From Idiomarina seosinensis (GTDB lineage Bacteria > Pseudomonadota > Gammaproteobacteria > Enterobacterales > Alteromonadaceae), in assembly GCF_003987275.1 (NCBI RefSeq), contig NZ_PIQF01000003.1:233315-297314 (forward strand): 64,000 nt of DNA, written 5' to 3'. The translations under genes were made by a program, and so were the position numbers. The stretch's first letter is position 1; the number at the start of each line of letters is the position of its first letter. The notes beneath the pieces were generated by a model, which worked only from the letters and a program-made list of their open reading frames with translations, was not told the origin of the DNA and did not search any database. Of the stretch, positions 20,443 through 29,327 are shown one piece after another.

Positions 20443-23103
20443 ATGCGAGCCAAACAATTTCCTCTGGCGAGCCTTACTCTTGCGGTTTTAACGGGCTTGT
20501 CATCGCAAACTGCTTATGCATTGCAAGAGCAGCAGCAAACGGCGACTGCTGAGCAAGAGTCCTCACCCGAAGCTGTTATTGAAGAAGTGGTGACCACCGG
20601 TACCCGCCTTCAGGGCAGCGCCGCTGCAGTGGTACAGGAACGCAAAGAGCAAGCGTTTGTTGCCGATATCATGGGGGCGGAGCAAATTTCCCGAACCGGC
20701 GACAGCGATGCTGCAGCAGCACTGCGCCGAGTTACTGGACTCACCCTGGTTGATGGCAAGTTTATTTATGTTCGTGGTTTGGGTGAACGCTACTCCAGCA
20801 CGCAGCTCAACGGTATGTCGGTACCAAGCCCTGATCCGACCCGTGCTGTTATACCACTGGATTTATTCCCGGCCGACATCATTGAAAGCCTGGCTGTGCA
20901 AAAGTCTTATTCTGCCTCGATGCCGGCGAATTTTGGTGGCGGCAATGTAGATATTCGTTTGAAATCAGCACCGGATGACGAAGTTTTTAACGCATCGGTT
21001 AAGTTGGGCGGCAACAGCGAAAACTTTGATGATGCCTACTGGTACGACGGTGGCAGTAACTGGAATGGTAAAGATGATGGCACGCGTGCGGCGCCGCAAA
21101 TGCTGCAAAACCTATGGGATCAGCGTACCTTTTTGGATGATATCTCACTGGAACAGAACCGCGACGTCGCACTGGCGTTAAATCGCGATTATGACCCCAC
21201 CAGGCAAAGCATCGATCCCGACTATGGTTTGGACCTGACCTACGGTAACCGTTATGACATAGACGACAAGTGGGCGGTCGGCTTTTTGGCTACCGCAGCT
21301 TATGACAACGAGTGGGAAGTGTCGGAGCAGTATCTGGGTGAAGACTGGAGTCGTAACCCAGACGGAACTTACACGATTCTGCGTGGCTGGGACGATGTTG
21401 AGTCTACTGAACAGCAAGTGACCTGGTCAGGTATGCTTACCGCCGGTATTAACTACGGCAGTAACCACAGAGTCGATTTTAGTCATGTTATTTTGAATGA
21501 CACCGAAGATCAGTTCCGGGAGAAACTTGGTAACAGCAACAACATTAACTTTGGTTCAAACCAACGCATCCGCTCATACGATGTCACTTATCAAGAGCGT
21601 CGCATGGTTGCGAACCAGGTTAAAGGTATGCATACCTTTACCGACTGGAACTTCCTCGGTATTGACTGGAAGTATTCGAAGTCTCGCTCTAGTCGTTATG
21701 CGCCGGGCAATATCGAAACCCGCTTTATCCTTACCGATCGCAACGACGACGGGACTTTTGACCGCGAAAACGAGAGCGTTTTAACCAACGCAACGACGGC
21801 AGCACGCTATAACTTTCAGGACTTGAATGACCAGGTTGAGAACTGGGGAGGGAACGTTACCTTACCTATTATGCTGGACACCTGGGACATTACCCTGAAA
21901 GCCGGTGCGGACTTCGTGCAGAAGACGCGTTATGCCACTAACCGACGCTTTGACATCAACACCCGTGCGTTTAGCGACTCAAGTATTCTGGAAGGTTATC
22001 AGCTAGGTGACATTCTAAGTGATGAGGTGATTGCGGATGCTGAGTTGGGCTTCTTGCCGATTTTGAACGACACGACGGTAGCCGGCGATGATTACATCTC
22101 GGCACAGGCTATTGATGCGTATTATTTTGAGGGAGACTTCTTCTTTGATGATCAATGGCGTATTACGGCCGGTGTGCGGTGGGAAGACTTTCGTCAAGTT
22201 GTTGTACCGTTAATCCCTCAGTCGGGGGAAATCGATCTTCCGACCAGCCCGAACGCGCAGGATCTCGCTGACTTGGCGTTCCAGGAAGATGATTTATACC
22301 CTTCGCTGGCGCTCACCTACTTCCTTACCGACGAACAGCAATTACGCTTTAGCTACGGCAAGACCGTGGTGCGTCCTGATCTGCGGGAAGTCTCCAGCTC
22401 AACTTACCTGGATCCACTGACATTATTTCCGGTGGGCGGTACTCCCGGCCTGCAAACAACGGACATCGACAACATTGATGCCCGTTGGGAATGGTATCAG
22501 GATAACGGTGATACCTTGTCGATTGGGTTGTTCTATAAAGACATGACCAATCCGATTGAATCGGTGCAGTCACCTTCACAAGACGGTCCGCCATTGGTGC
22601 GTATTGCTAATGCGGAAACTGGCGAAGTCTATGGTACTGAAGTTGAATGGTTGAAGACCTTGAGCAACAACTTTTTTGTCTCCGGGAACGTTACGCTCAG
22701 TGATTCGAGCATCACCCTGGATACCCAGAATATTGTTGAGCAAACCGGCGTATCAACCTCGATTACTAATACCGAACGCCGCTTAACCGGTCATTCCGAG
22801 TGGGTGGTAAACACGCAGCTTGGCTTCGACTCCGACGATGGCATGCATTCCGCGTCGTTCGTTTATAATGTGTTTGGTGACCGTATTATCATTCCGGGCA
22901 TTGACGGTCGTGGCGATGCTTTTGAACAGCCGTTTCATTCATTAGACGCGGTATATAGTTATTATCCGGACTTTAATTCTCAAGTAACCTTAAAGGTACA
23001 AAATATCCTGAACCAGGATAAAGAGATTGAGTTTGATAATACGCTGTTACGCTCAGAAACTCGTGGAGTGAGCTTCTCGCTCACCTATAAACGCGAATTC
23101 TAA
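20443..23103 (+). CDS. TonB-dependent outer-membrane receptor
   Basis: 886 residues from the ATG at 20443; earlier in-frame starts lie inside the intergenic stem-loop. Signal peptide MRAKQFPLASLTLAVLTGLSSQTAYA; TonB-box-like EEVVTTGTR; plug domain with RRVTGLTLVDGKFIYVRGLGERYSSTQLNGMSVPSPDPTRAVIPLD; then a long beta-barrel ending in the aromatic residue Phe needed for outer-membrane insertion. It imports a ligand using TonB energy. The ligand is unknown: the plug lacks clear siderophore marks. Its place behind a Pho-box-controlled lipoprotein points to a phosphorus-containing substrate (inference). Confidence 0.92.
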   Translation: MRAKQFPLASLTLAVLTGLSSQTAYALQEQQQTATAEQESSPEAVIEEVVTTGTRLQGSAAAVVQERKEQAFVADIMGAEQISRTGDSDAAAALRRVTGLTLVDGKFIYVRGLGERYSSTQLNGMSVPSPDPTRAVIPLDLFPADIIESLAVQKSYSASMPANFGGGNVDIRLKSAPDDEVFNASVKLGGNSENFDDAYWYDGGSNWNGKDDGTRAAPQMLQNLWDQRTFLDDISLEQNRDVALALNRDYDPTRQSIDPDYGLDLTYGNRYDIDDKWAVGFLATAAYDNEWEVSEQYLGEDWSRNPDGTYTILRGWDDVESTEQQVTWSGMLTAGINYGSNHRVDFSHVILNDTEDQFREKLGNSNNINFGSNQRIRSYDVTYQERRMVANQVKGMHTFTDWNFLGIDWKYSKSRSSRYAPGNIETRFILTDRNDDGTFDRENESVLTNATTAARYNFQDLNDQVENWGGNVTLPIMLDTWDITLKAGADFVQKTRYATNRRFDINTRAFSDSSILEGYQLGDILSDEVIADAELGFLPILNDTTVAGDDYISAQAIDAYYFEGDFFFDDQWRITAGVRWEDFRQVVVPLIPQSGEIDLPTSPNAQDLADLAFQEDDLYPSLALTYFLTDEQQLRFSYGKTVVRPDLREVSSSTYLDPLTLFPVGGTPGLQTTDIDNIDARWEWYQDNGDTLSIGLFYKDMTNPIESVQSPSQDGPPLVRIANAETGEVYGTEVEWLKTLSNNFFVSGNVTLSDSSITLDTQNIVEQTGVSTSITNTERRLTGHSEWVVNTQLGFDSDDGMHSASFVYNVFGDRIIIPGIDGRGDAFEQPFHSLDAVYSYYPDFNSQVTLKVQNILNQDKEIEFDNTLLRSETRGVSFSLTYKREF

Positions 23104-23116
23104 ATACCGTGTGGTA

Positions 23117-23147
23117 AAAAAGGGCTCTGTTAAGAGCCCTTTTTTTG
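23117..23147. terminator. Bidirectional terminator between TonB receptor and mscS-like gene
   Basis: GGGCTCT (23122-23128) pairs with AGAGCCC (23133-23139), flanked by an A run on the left and seven T residues on the right. It serves the plus-strand receptor gene, and its arms overlap the last codons and stop of the minus-strand channel gene, so it can end both transcripts. Confidence 0.88.
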
Positions 23148-24035
23148 TTCTGATGGATCTTTTAAATGAATTTCCAGAGGCTTTGATGTATCCAGATGGA
23201 CATCGCGCTGCGGGAACGCAACAACGACGCCGTTTTCGGCAAACAGGCGTTCGATATTAAAACGCACATCTGACTGCACCCGGCGAATATCCATGGGTTG
23301 GTGTACGCTAGTCCAGAAAAACAGGTTAAAAACTAGCGCGTTATCGCCGAAGTTATCAAAGAATACTTCAACCGGATAATCCGCAGATACCTTATCGTGA
23401 ACAGCAGCCTCCAGCATTAGGTCGTGTACCTTCTGCACAGGTGAACCGTAGGCAACGCCAACGGTAACCACCGAGCGAATATCTGCTGATACCAGTGTCC
23501 AGTTAACCACTCGCTGTTCTAAAAAGTAGCTGTTTGGTACTAGCACGTGAACGCCATCGTAACGCCGAATGCGAACGCAGCGATTGCCAATTTCTTCGAC
23601 TCGGCCACGTTCTTTTTCGAGCTCTACAATATCGCCAATACGGATGGGGCGTTCGGCAATTAAGATGACCCCCGATATCAGGTTGTTAAGCAGGTTTTGT
23701 GCGCCAAAACCGACACCGATGGCTAGCGCACCACCCATCACCGCAAATACGGTAATCGGAATGCCCGCAATAGGCAGGGCAATCAGAACGATCAATATGT
23801 AAGCCAGGATAGAAAACAGCTTACGAAACGCATAAACCGTGTTTTCGGTGGAAGAGCTGTTTTTAAGTGCACGTTTGACCACGTGTGCGCCTAACCAGCG
23901 GACAATAATAAAGCCGATAACAATCAGCGAAAACGCAATAATAACTTGCGATAGATAAATTTGCGTATCGCCAGCTTTGTAAAGCTCGGTTTGCCACAAA
24001 TTAGCGAAAGAGGATGAAAGCTCCTGCCAGTTCAT
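23130..24035 (-). CDS. Small-conductance mechanosensitive channel (MscS family)
   Basis: 301 residues with three membrane helices: about 26-46, 70-95 and the pore helix around GGALAIGVGFGAQNLLNNLISGVILI. After the pore comes the family sequence RPIRIGDIVELEKERGRVEEIGNRCVRIRRYDGVHVLVPNSYFLEQRVVNWT of the cytoplasmic beta domain. It opens under membrane tension to release solutes after osmotic downshock. It lies 15 bases after the GST gene and may share its transcript. It is near the core MscS length and has no large N-terminal extension. Confidence 0.93.
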   Translation of the reverse strand: MNWQELSSSFANLWQTELYKAGDTQIYLSQVIIAFSLIVIGFIIVRWLGAHVVKRALKNSSSTENTVYAFRKLFSILAYILIVLIALPIAGIPITVFAVMGGALAIGVGFGAQNLLNNLISGVILIAERPIRIGDIVELEKERGRVEEIGNRCVRIRRYDGVHVLVPNSYFLEQRVVNWTLVSADIRSVVTVGVAYGSPVQKVHDLMLEAAVHDKVSADYPVEVFFDNFGDNALVFNLFFWTSVHQPMDIRRVQSDVRFNIERLFAENGVVVAFPQRDVHLDTSKPLEIHLKDPSEQKKGS

Positions 24036-24050
24036 TAAATAATTTCCTGA

Positions 24051-24668
24051 TTAAACAGATGCGGAAGGACGTGCCTGGATCTTCTCGTACCAAGCTTTTA
24101 AATGAGGTCGCGAATCATCGACTCGCAACTTAACGACTTTACCGAAATCAACCGAACAAAACGCGTTAATATCAGCGGCAGTAAACCGGCCGTAGGCAAT
24201 AAATTCGTTATCCTTTAAATGCTGCTCGAGAAAATCGAGAAACTTTATGGCTGCTTTAATACTGTCTTCGCCCCATTCCTTAATAGGGTTCATCCGATCC
24301 TTAAAATAACCGGAGGTGTGCTGAAAGCCCATACCAATAGGGGTGAATAAGTAAAAGTCTATCCAACGTGTCCACTGCTCGATAATAGCCTTTTCGTTAG
24401 CGTTATCGCCTAACAGGCTGGGACTGTCCGGATATTGTTCCTCAAAATATCGACAAATGGCCGTGGTTTCGCTGATGCAGGAGCCATCATCAAGCTCGAG
24501 TACCGGCACCTTTTTCATCGGGTTTTTGCTGCTAAAGTCGTCGCTGAGGTTTTCACCTTTAGCCAGATCGATTTCGATGCGCTCGACTTTATCTAGCAGG
24601 CCTTTTTCAGCTAAAAACATGCGCACCCGTCTGGGGTTAGGCGCGCTTGCCATTTCGTAGAGTTTCAT
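24051..24668 (-). CDS. Glutathione S-transferase family protein
   Basis: 205 residues. N-terminal thioredoxin-like domain (MKLYEMASAPNPRRVRMFLAEKGL...NPMKKVPVLELDDGSCISETTAICRYFEEQYP) with the cis-Pro and SETTAI glutathione-binding motif, then an all-helical C-terminal domain with FTAADINAFCSVDFGK. It probably conjugates or transfers glutathione in the cytoplasm. It precedes the MscS-like gene by 15 bases. The substrate is not predictable. Confidence 0.92.
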   Translation of the reverse strand: MKLYEMASAPNPRRVRMFLAEKGLLDKVERIEIDLAKGENLSDDFSSKNPMKKVPVLELDDGSCISETTAICRYFEEQYPDSPSLLGDNANEKAIIEQWTRWIDFYLFTPIGMGFQHTSGYFKDRMNPIKEWGEDSIKAAIKFLDFLEQHLKDNEFIAYGRFTAADINAFCSVDFGKVVKLRVDDSRPHLKAWYEKIQARPSASV

Positions 24669-24716
24669 TAGGCTAACTCCTTGTTATTAAGTGGTTAGCT
24701 CCAATCTACTCCGACT

Positions 24717-25367
24717 TCAGTTAGAATTAAAGGCACTTTTTACGCTGTTGGCGAAGGACATAAATTTCTCACGCATGGTGCGGCGTACTTTTACTTCTAT
24801 CGAGCCAAGTATTTGCGTGCCGACAACCTCGATGTGAGGCGCTTGCCGCATCCGTCCGCTGGCTGATACTTTATTTTCCACAGAGCCTAAAATGTTAAAT
24901 ACATTAGAGCTGGTGGTTACTTCCTCGGGTACAAACAGCTCAACGCTCGACAGTGCACCGATAAGTTTGATGGTGACACTGGGATGCTGGAACACGGCAT
25001 CACTAAAATCAAGCTCTACAGAACCGAGCAACGAGTACACGGTGATCTCCCGTGGTACTGTCCAGTGACCGCTACGCTCATTAGAGGATAAGATGCTAAT
25101 GACTTTTTCGGTTGGCTCCACCCGGCCTTCGCCGTAATGGGGCGCAAACTGCTGCTCTTTCATTGAAGTATAGGTGGTGTCAGCCTCTAACTCGAGGTCA
25201 CTGACCAGCTCTGCTAATAGCTGGTTGTCGGTGGCATCCATCGCTTGATCCAGGCGCCGTTCAAACGCCTGCGCCGAAATAATGCCGTGACTGTAATTCA
25301 TCACCAGTTGGTCTATTGTTTCTTCCCGTACCTGCTCAATCGGGCGATCTTCAAATTTAACCGCCAT
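24717..25367 (-). CDS. DUF1707 / LiaF-like C-terminal domain protein
   Basis: 216 residues without membrane helices. The N-terminal 20-70 region (RPIEQVREETIDQLVMNYSHGIISAQAFERRLDQAM) resembles the short DUF1707 domain. The C-terminal half (ISILSSNERSGHWTVPREITVYSLLGSVELDFSDAV...VEVVGTQILGSIEVKVRR) resembles the LiaF/DUF2154-like beta-helical domain of envelope-stress proteins. Usually these have membrane segments; here they are missing, so a cytoplasmic or peripheral role is likely. The gene stands alone. The name 'cell-wall active antibiotics response' often given to such domains is not evidence of function here. Confidence 0.75.
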   Translation of the reverse strand: MAVKFEDRPIEQVREETIDQLVMNYSHGIISAQAFERRLDQAMDATDNQLLAELVSDLELEADTTYTSMKEQQFAPHYGEGRVEPTEKVISILSSNERSGHWTVPREITVYSLLGSVELDFSDAVFQHPSVTIKLIGALSSVELFVPEEVTTSSNVFNILGSVENKVSASGRMRQAPHIEVVGTQILGSIEVKVRRTMREKFMSFANSVKSAFNSN

Positions 25368-25491
25368 GGTTGTTCCCCGTTATTGACATATTGTTATTAT
25401 TAGTCGGGTGGGAGATAAACGCAAAATAGCTTTTTATATATAAAACAAATGGATAACATGTTCTTACAATTACACATATTACTCAAACTGT

Positions 25492-25674
25492 TTATTTAGT
25501 TACTTGATTAATGGTTCTTGCGGAACATTCCAATAATAACAGCTTAAGCACACATCGGCTTTTACTGTCACAACAGCGAAAATCACTCACGACGAGTTGA
25601 CGATCTTGCATTAAACGCATGAGTTGCTGACTATCAATCTCTAACCGTATGCGGCTACTTTGTTGAGTGCGCAT
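25492..25674 (-). CDS. Small Cys-containing protein of unknown function
   Basis: 60 residues from the ATG at 25674, chosen because AGGAGG lies 6 bases ahead; an earlier GTG would sit inside that site. The sequence has a hydrophilic N terminus, LMRLMQDRQLVVSDFRCCDSKSRCVLKLLLLECSA, with four Cys (a CC pair, then single C residues). It overlaps the end of the upstream helical-repeat gene by 20 bases, which indicates translational coupling. I do not recognise the family. The strong ribosome site makes it a likely real gene. Confidence 0.55.
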   Translation of the reverse strand: MRTQQSSRIRLEIDSQQLMRLMQDRQLVVSDFRCCDSKSRCVLKLLLLECSARTINQVTK

Positions 25675-26062
25675 AGGATGCCTCCTCACGAAATCGCTCC
25701 AGATGTAAGTGCCGGCATGCTTTTTCTGCCAACGCCTGATACCCGCGTAGACGCTTTTTGAGCGCGTAATCCTGCGTTGTTGCTAACCATCGGTCTAATA
25801 GGTGAAACACCTGATAGTAACTTGCCAATGTGTCGGCATAACGTTGTTGACGGAATTGCACGCCCATAATAATCAGGCTAGTGGTGACGTAGTTTTGACG
25901 CGCATTAGGACCCAACAATTCATCGTCAGCTATCGCTAACGCAGATGATTTTGCCTGCGTCAGATAGTGTAACGCTTGCACAAAGTTGTTGTTTTGAAGT
26001 TGTTGGGTTCCGGCCGTAAAGGCTTGGTGGAATTGATGGTTTTCTGAAACGGACGACGTCAT
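25655..26062 (-). CDS. Helical (TPR-like) protein of unknown function
   Basis: 135 residues from the ATG at 26062. An all-helical pattern is seen, with QAFTAGTQQLQNNNFVQALHYLTQAK resembling one TPR hairpin and LGPNARQNYVTTSLIIMGVQFRQQRYADTLASYYQVFHLLDRW another. No signal peptide. TPR proteins act as protein-binding scaffolds or secretion chaperones. The partner is likely the 60-residue Cys-rich protein coded by the overlapping next gene (inference). No family name can be given. Confidence 0.6.
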   Translation of the reverse strand: MTSSVSENHQFHQAFTAGTQQLQNNNFVQALHYLTQAKSSALAIADDELLGPNARQNYVTTSLIIMGVQFRQQRYADTLASYYQVFHLLDRWLATTQDYALKKRLRGYQALAEKACRHLHLERFREEASYAHSTK

Positions 26063-26132
26063 GATCAAACTCTATTGTTGCTGAGGTTAATAACAACGAT
26101 ATTACAAACAAGAATCATTCGCAATTGTTTAT

Positions 26133-26315
26133 CTAGCGTTTTCCTCCAAAGAATAGGCGGCTTGCATTGGCTATCGCTGCCACAAACCAAATGCAAACAA
26201 GGATAAGTAGGGTCCAGCCAATGGTTGCCCAACTGTTTGTTTTAAGTGGAGTATAGCTTGATAATGAGTAAATACTTATTAACAATGACAATCGGGAATA
26301 AAGAGTATGACCCAT
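26133..26315 (-). CDS. Short copy of a small membrane protein (paralogue of 38484-38720)
   Basis: 60 residues. The last 30 (TIGWTLLILVCIWFVAAIANASRLFFGGKR) closely match the end of the 78-residue protein coded at 38484-38720 (TIGWVLLIFIGFWFVAAIANADKIFFGGKR), but the N-terminal part is shortened and diverged. One membrane helix remains, against two in the paralogue. Its start overlaps the 5' end of the M24 pseudogene by 9 bases on the other strand. It may be a decayed duplicate or a functional short form; function is unknown. Confidence 0.5.
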   Translation of the reverse strand: MGHTLYSRLSLLISIYSLSSYTPLKTNSWATIGWTLLILVCIWFVAAIANASRLFFGGKR

Positions 26316-27287
26316 GGGGTAGGCATTGCGAAGGTTGAGGATGCACTCGCTGGTTCAAGCGATATGACCGCAGACATTGAACCAATGGGTTTGCAAGAAT
26401 ATCAGGCGCGTATACAAAAAGCTCAGACGCTGATGCAAGCTCAGGGAATCGACGCCATGTATTTAAATGTCGGTACCAACCTGACCTACTTTACGGGTTT
26501 GCAGTGGTATCCGAGTGAACGTTTGGTCGGTGCTGTTGTTCCGGCTGACGGCAACGTAACCTAGATTGCGCCAGCGTTTGAAGTTGGTTCTTTAACTCAG
26601 GCGATGGTGGTGCCGCTGGATACTTTACTGTGGGACGAACACGAGTCACCCTATGGTCATTTAGTAGACTTTTTAAAAGAACGAGAATTAACGGCAGGCA
26701 AGCTGGCGCTGGATGAATCCTGCTCCTACAGCATCATTGCCAACCTTGAAGAACGCTATCCGGCGGCAAAGATGGTGGATGAAAAAGTAATTACCGCAGC
26801 ATGTCGTATGCAGAAATCTGCTGCGGAACTAGCGCTAATACAACGTGCCATGGACATGACGTTGGCTGTCCACCGTGCCACCGGAGCCATGTTATACGAG
26901 GGCATTAGTGCCTCTGAAGTGCGCGCCTTTATTGACGAAGCCCATCGCCGCGTGGGTGCCAGTGGCTCGTTCTTCTGTATCGTTCTATTTGGTCAGGCGA
27001 CTAGCTACCCGCATGGGGTCAATTATGAGCAGCACCTGCGAAAAGACGATTGGGTTTTAATCGACACCGGCCACGGCGTTGGCATGGATTTGCACGAATG
27101 GCCTTATTTAGTTGGCGGTGACACGACGCCGTTAGCCCCGGGCATGTGTTTTAGCAACGAGCCCATGGTGATACAACCGGAAAAATTTGGCGTGCGTTTA
27201 GAAGACCATTTTTATATGACTGAAGACGGGCCGGTTTGGTTTACCCAGCCCTCACGGTCGCTGGATGACCCCTTTAACCTGGTTTAG
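26307..27287 (+). pseudogene. M24 (Xaa-Pro dipeptidase-like) metallopeptidase, disrupted
   Basis: A single reading frame codes for an M24 'pita-bread' peptidase but carries a TAG stop at 26562-26564 (…ADGNVT*IAPAFEVGS…), with the same frame resuming at once. A second lesion is an internal deletion: VLIDTG joins directly to HGVGMDLHEWPYLVGGDTTPLAPGMCFSNEP. About 75-80 residues that normally lie between the first metal Asp and the metal His, including the second Asp (SDITRT-type motif), are missing. The joint contains ACCGGCCACGG, which would fit recombination between two short ACCGGC repeats. The remaining 326 codons compare with about 400 in intact relatives. No active enzyme is expected. Confidence 0.85.
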
Positions 27288-27400
27288 CCGGATAATAGGC
27301 CCATACCTTGTGAAGGGCCTCTTGAATCGCCTTTGGTTTGCTAGACACCTTATAGCCATAGATAACGGTTGCCGATAGCTGCTTAGGGGCTGGAATGTTA

Positions 27401-27440
27401 CTCGATATAACAATATAATATAAGATATAATATTTTTAAT
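27401..27440 (+). promoter_or_regulatory. A+T-rich promoter-like region
   Basis: Two TATAAT hexamers (27414-27419 and 27426-27431) lie in a very A+T-rich stretch 26-43 bases before the GTG of the 70-residue gene. No clear -35 box at 17 bases is visible. It probably drives the first signalling cluster. Confidence 0.4.
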
Positions 27441-27456
27441 ATGTGGATCCAAGATA

Positions 27457-27669
27457 GTGACAGAATTTGTTCTCGTTGCGCAAGCTTCAGACGCCCTAGA
27501 GCCCCTTCGTTTTATTCATAAAAAGGACTGTGAGAAAGCGACTGAAGGTGTTCCGTTAGGGGCTTTTCCTACCGCATCGATCGCGCTCAAGCAGGGGCAA
27601 ACGCTATACAGGGATGTGAAACTATGTCCTGACTGTTGCCTAAATACAAAACCAAATCAAGAAAACTAG
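27457..27669 (+). CDS. Small protein with C-terminal CPDCC motif, unknown function
   Basis: 70 residues starting at GTG. The sequence is soluble: MTEFVLVAQASDALEPLRFIHKKDCEKATEGVPLGAFPTASIALKQGQTLYRDVKLCPDCC. The single Cys plus CPDCC could hold a metal or a disulphide. It lies just upstream of the PAS-GGDEF gene, whose proposed start is 11 bases beyond this stop, so it is likely the first gene of the signalling transcript. I do not recognise the family. Confidence 0.5.
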   Translation: MTEFVLVAQASDALEPLRFIHKKDCEKATEGVPLGAFPTASIALKQGQTLYRDVKLCPDCCLNTKPNQEN

Positions 27670-27680
27670 AGGCTGACAAA

Positions 27681-29315
27681 GTGAACAAATTGGCGACCGA
27701 CGAGCTTGACGCTCTCATTAGTGATATCCCGGCAGTGGTTTTTCGGGTCGCAATTGGGCGGCCTGATCTTCCGAGTGCTATTACTGACGATGTAGAACGA
27801 ACACTTGGCTATTCAAAAGCAGAAATAACGGATTTAGAACAGTGGTGGTTTGATCATATTCATCCTAATGATGTCAAATTGGCGTTAAAAGAATTTGAGT
27901 CTTGGGAGCAGCATGAGTTTAACAATGTGCTTCGCAGAGAATATCGGTTTCAGCATAAAAAGGGTCACTTCCTGTGGGTGGAAGATCATATTCGGCGACA
28001 TAGCAGCAGTAAACAAAACGTTCAATTCTATGTCGGTATAATGACTGTTATCGAAAAAGAGGTGAAGGCGCGATCACATGTTAATCATTTGGCAGACGTT
28101 ATTCCTGGTGTATTTTTCCAAATGCGGTTTAACAATGACCGAACAGTGGACTTTCCCTATGTAAGTCATCAGGTGAATGATTTACTGGGTCTAAGTGAGT
28201 CGCAATTAAAAAACGATAGCCTGCAGTTAATGCAGCGAGTACATCCTGATGATATTCGGCCACTTTGGCGAACCTTGTCGGAGTCAGCAAAAACATTATC
28301 GCCTATTATCTGCGAATTTCGCATAATCGATAATGAGCAGCTAAAGTGGGTATCGATGCGTGCTTCGGCAGAGCAAGACAGCAACAGTAGCGTGCAGTGG
28401 TACGGTATTTTTACTGATGCAACAATGCGAAAAGAAATCGAAGAGAAAGTTCGCCAGGCAAACAAAGACTTGCAGCTTGCGCAGCGCGTAGGGCGAGTGG
28501 GTCACTGGAAAGCAAGCCTGGAGACCGGCGAGTTATTTTGGTCCGATATGATCTATGAACTACTTGGGCTGGCAAAAAGCTCAACAAAGCCTAGTGTCGA
28601 TTTGTTCAATAGCCTTGTACATCCAGACGACATTGCAACTATTCGCGCAAGCGAAGAAAAAGCCAAGGAAACCGGTGTTCATCATGTTCAGCATAGAATG
28701 AAACACGCGAAAGGCCATTATATTTGGGTCGAAGAGCAAGCTGAAATGCAGAGCGATGGCGTCACTCTCATAGGAGCCGTACGAGATATCAGCGAGCAAA
28801 AAGCGCTTGAGCTGAAATTGCGGGAGATGGTCGCTACGGATGAAATGACCGGGCTCTACAATCGGCGCTTTTTCTCGGAAGAGGTCGAAAAGTCGTTATT
28901 GCATGCATCAAGGCATAAGGAACCTCTGTCATTATTAATGCTGGACATTGACCATTTTAAAACGGTTAATGACAATTATGGTCATCCGGCGGGTGACTCA
29001 GTGATTAAAGCTATCTCGGATACTTTGCAACACGAGACACGTTCCGGGGATAGTGTCAGCAGAATTGGTGGCGAGGAATTCGCCATAATGCTCCCGAAAA
29101 CACCATTTGAAGATGCGTTTCGTGTGGCAGAAAAATTACGCGCTAACATAGAACAGCAATCAATAAAAATAAGTACTGATACTGAAATAGCAGTAACCAT
29201 TACTATTGGTGTTGCTGCTGCGGTAAATGGCGATACATGGACAAAACTGCTGAGCCGCGCAGATAAAGCGCTTTATCGCGGTAAAGGCTCAGGAAGGAAT
29301 AAAGTCAGCGATTAA
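27681..29315 (+). CDS. Multi-PAS diguanylate cyclase
   Basis: About 544 residues from the GTG at 27681, which has AGAGG 8 bases ahead; a TTG at 27636 inside the previous gene is less likely. Three PAS/PAC-like domains (about 5-120, 125-250 and 260-380, each with HPDD or HPND) are followed by GGDEF (about 385-540). The active site reads GGEEF and an inhibitory I-site RSGD lies 5 residues before it, so a c-di-GMP-producing, product-inhibited enzyme is expected. No membrane helix: it senses in the cytoplasm. The response regulator gene follows after 12 bases. Confidence 0.9.
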   Translation: MNKLATDELDALISDIPAVVFRVAIGRPDLPSAITDDVERTLGYSKAEITDLEQWWFDHIHPNDVKLALKEFESWEQHEFNNVLRREYRFQHKKGHFLWVEDHIRRHSSSKQNVQFYVGIMTVIEKEVKARSHVNHLADVIPGVFFQMRFNNDRTVDFPYVSHQVNDLLGLSESQLKNDSLQLMQRVHPDDIRPLWRTLSESAKTLSPIICEFRIIDNEQLKWVSMRASAEQDSNSSVQWYGIFTDATMRKEIEEKVRQANKDLQLAQRVGRVGHWKASLETGELFWSDMIYELLGLAKSSTKPSVDLFNSLVHPDDIATIRASEEKAKETGVHHVQHRMKHAKGHYIWVEEQAEMQSDGVTLIGAVRDISEQKALELKLREMVATDEMTGLYNRRFFSEEVEKSLLHASRHKEPLSLLMLDIDHFKTVNDNYGHPAGDSVIKAISDTLQHETRSGDSVSRIGGEEFAIMLPKTPFEDAFRVAEKLRANIEQQSIKISTDTEIAVTITIGVAAAVNGDTWTKLLSRADKALYRGKGSGRNKVSD

Positions 29316-29327
29316 AGGAAATAATTG

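Noticed and set aside
26604-27287. A separate 227-residue peptidase gene starting after the stop at 26562
   Set aside because: It is in the same frame as 26307-26564, begins in the middle of the M24 fold and lacks a metal ligand; better explained as part of one pseudogene.
27401-27440. A+T-rich stretch as a replication origin
   Set aside because: No DnaA boxes or iterons nearby and no replication genes in the window; it looks like an ordinary promoter.
27252-27452. Minus-strand 66-residue frame downstream of the M24 pseudogene
   Set aside because: No ribosome site or recognisable domain; it overlaps the A+T-rich promoter region.
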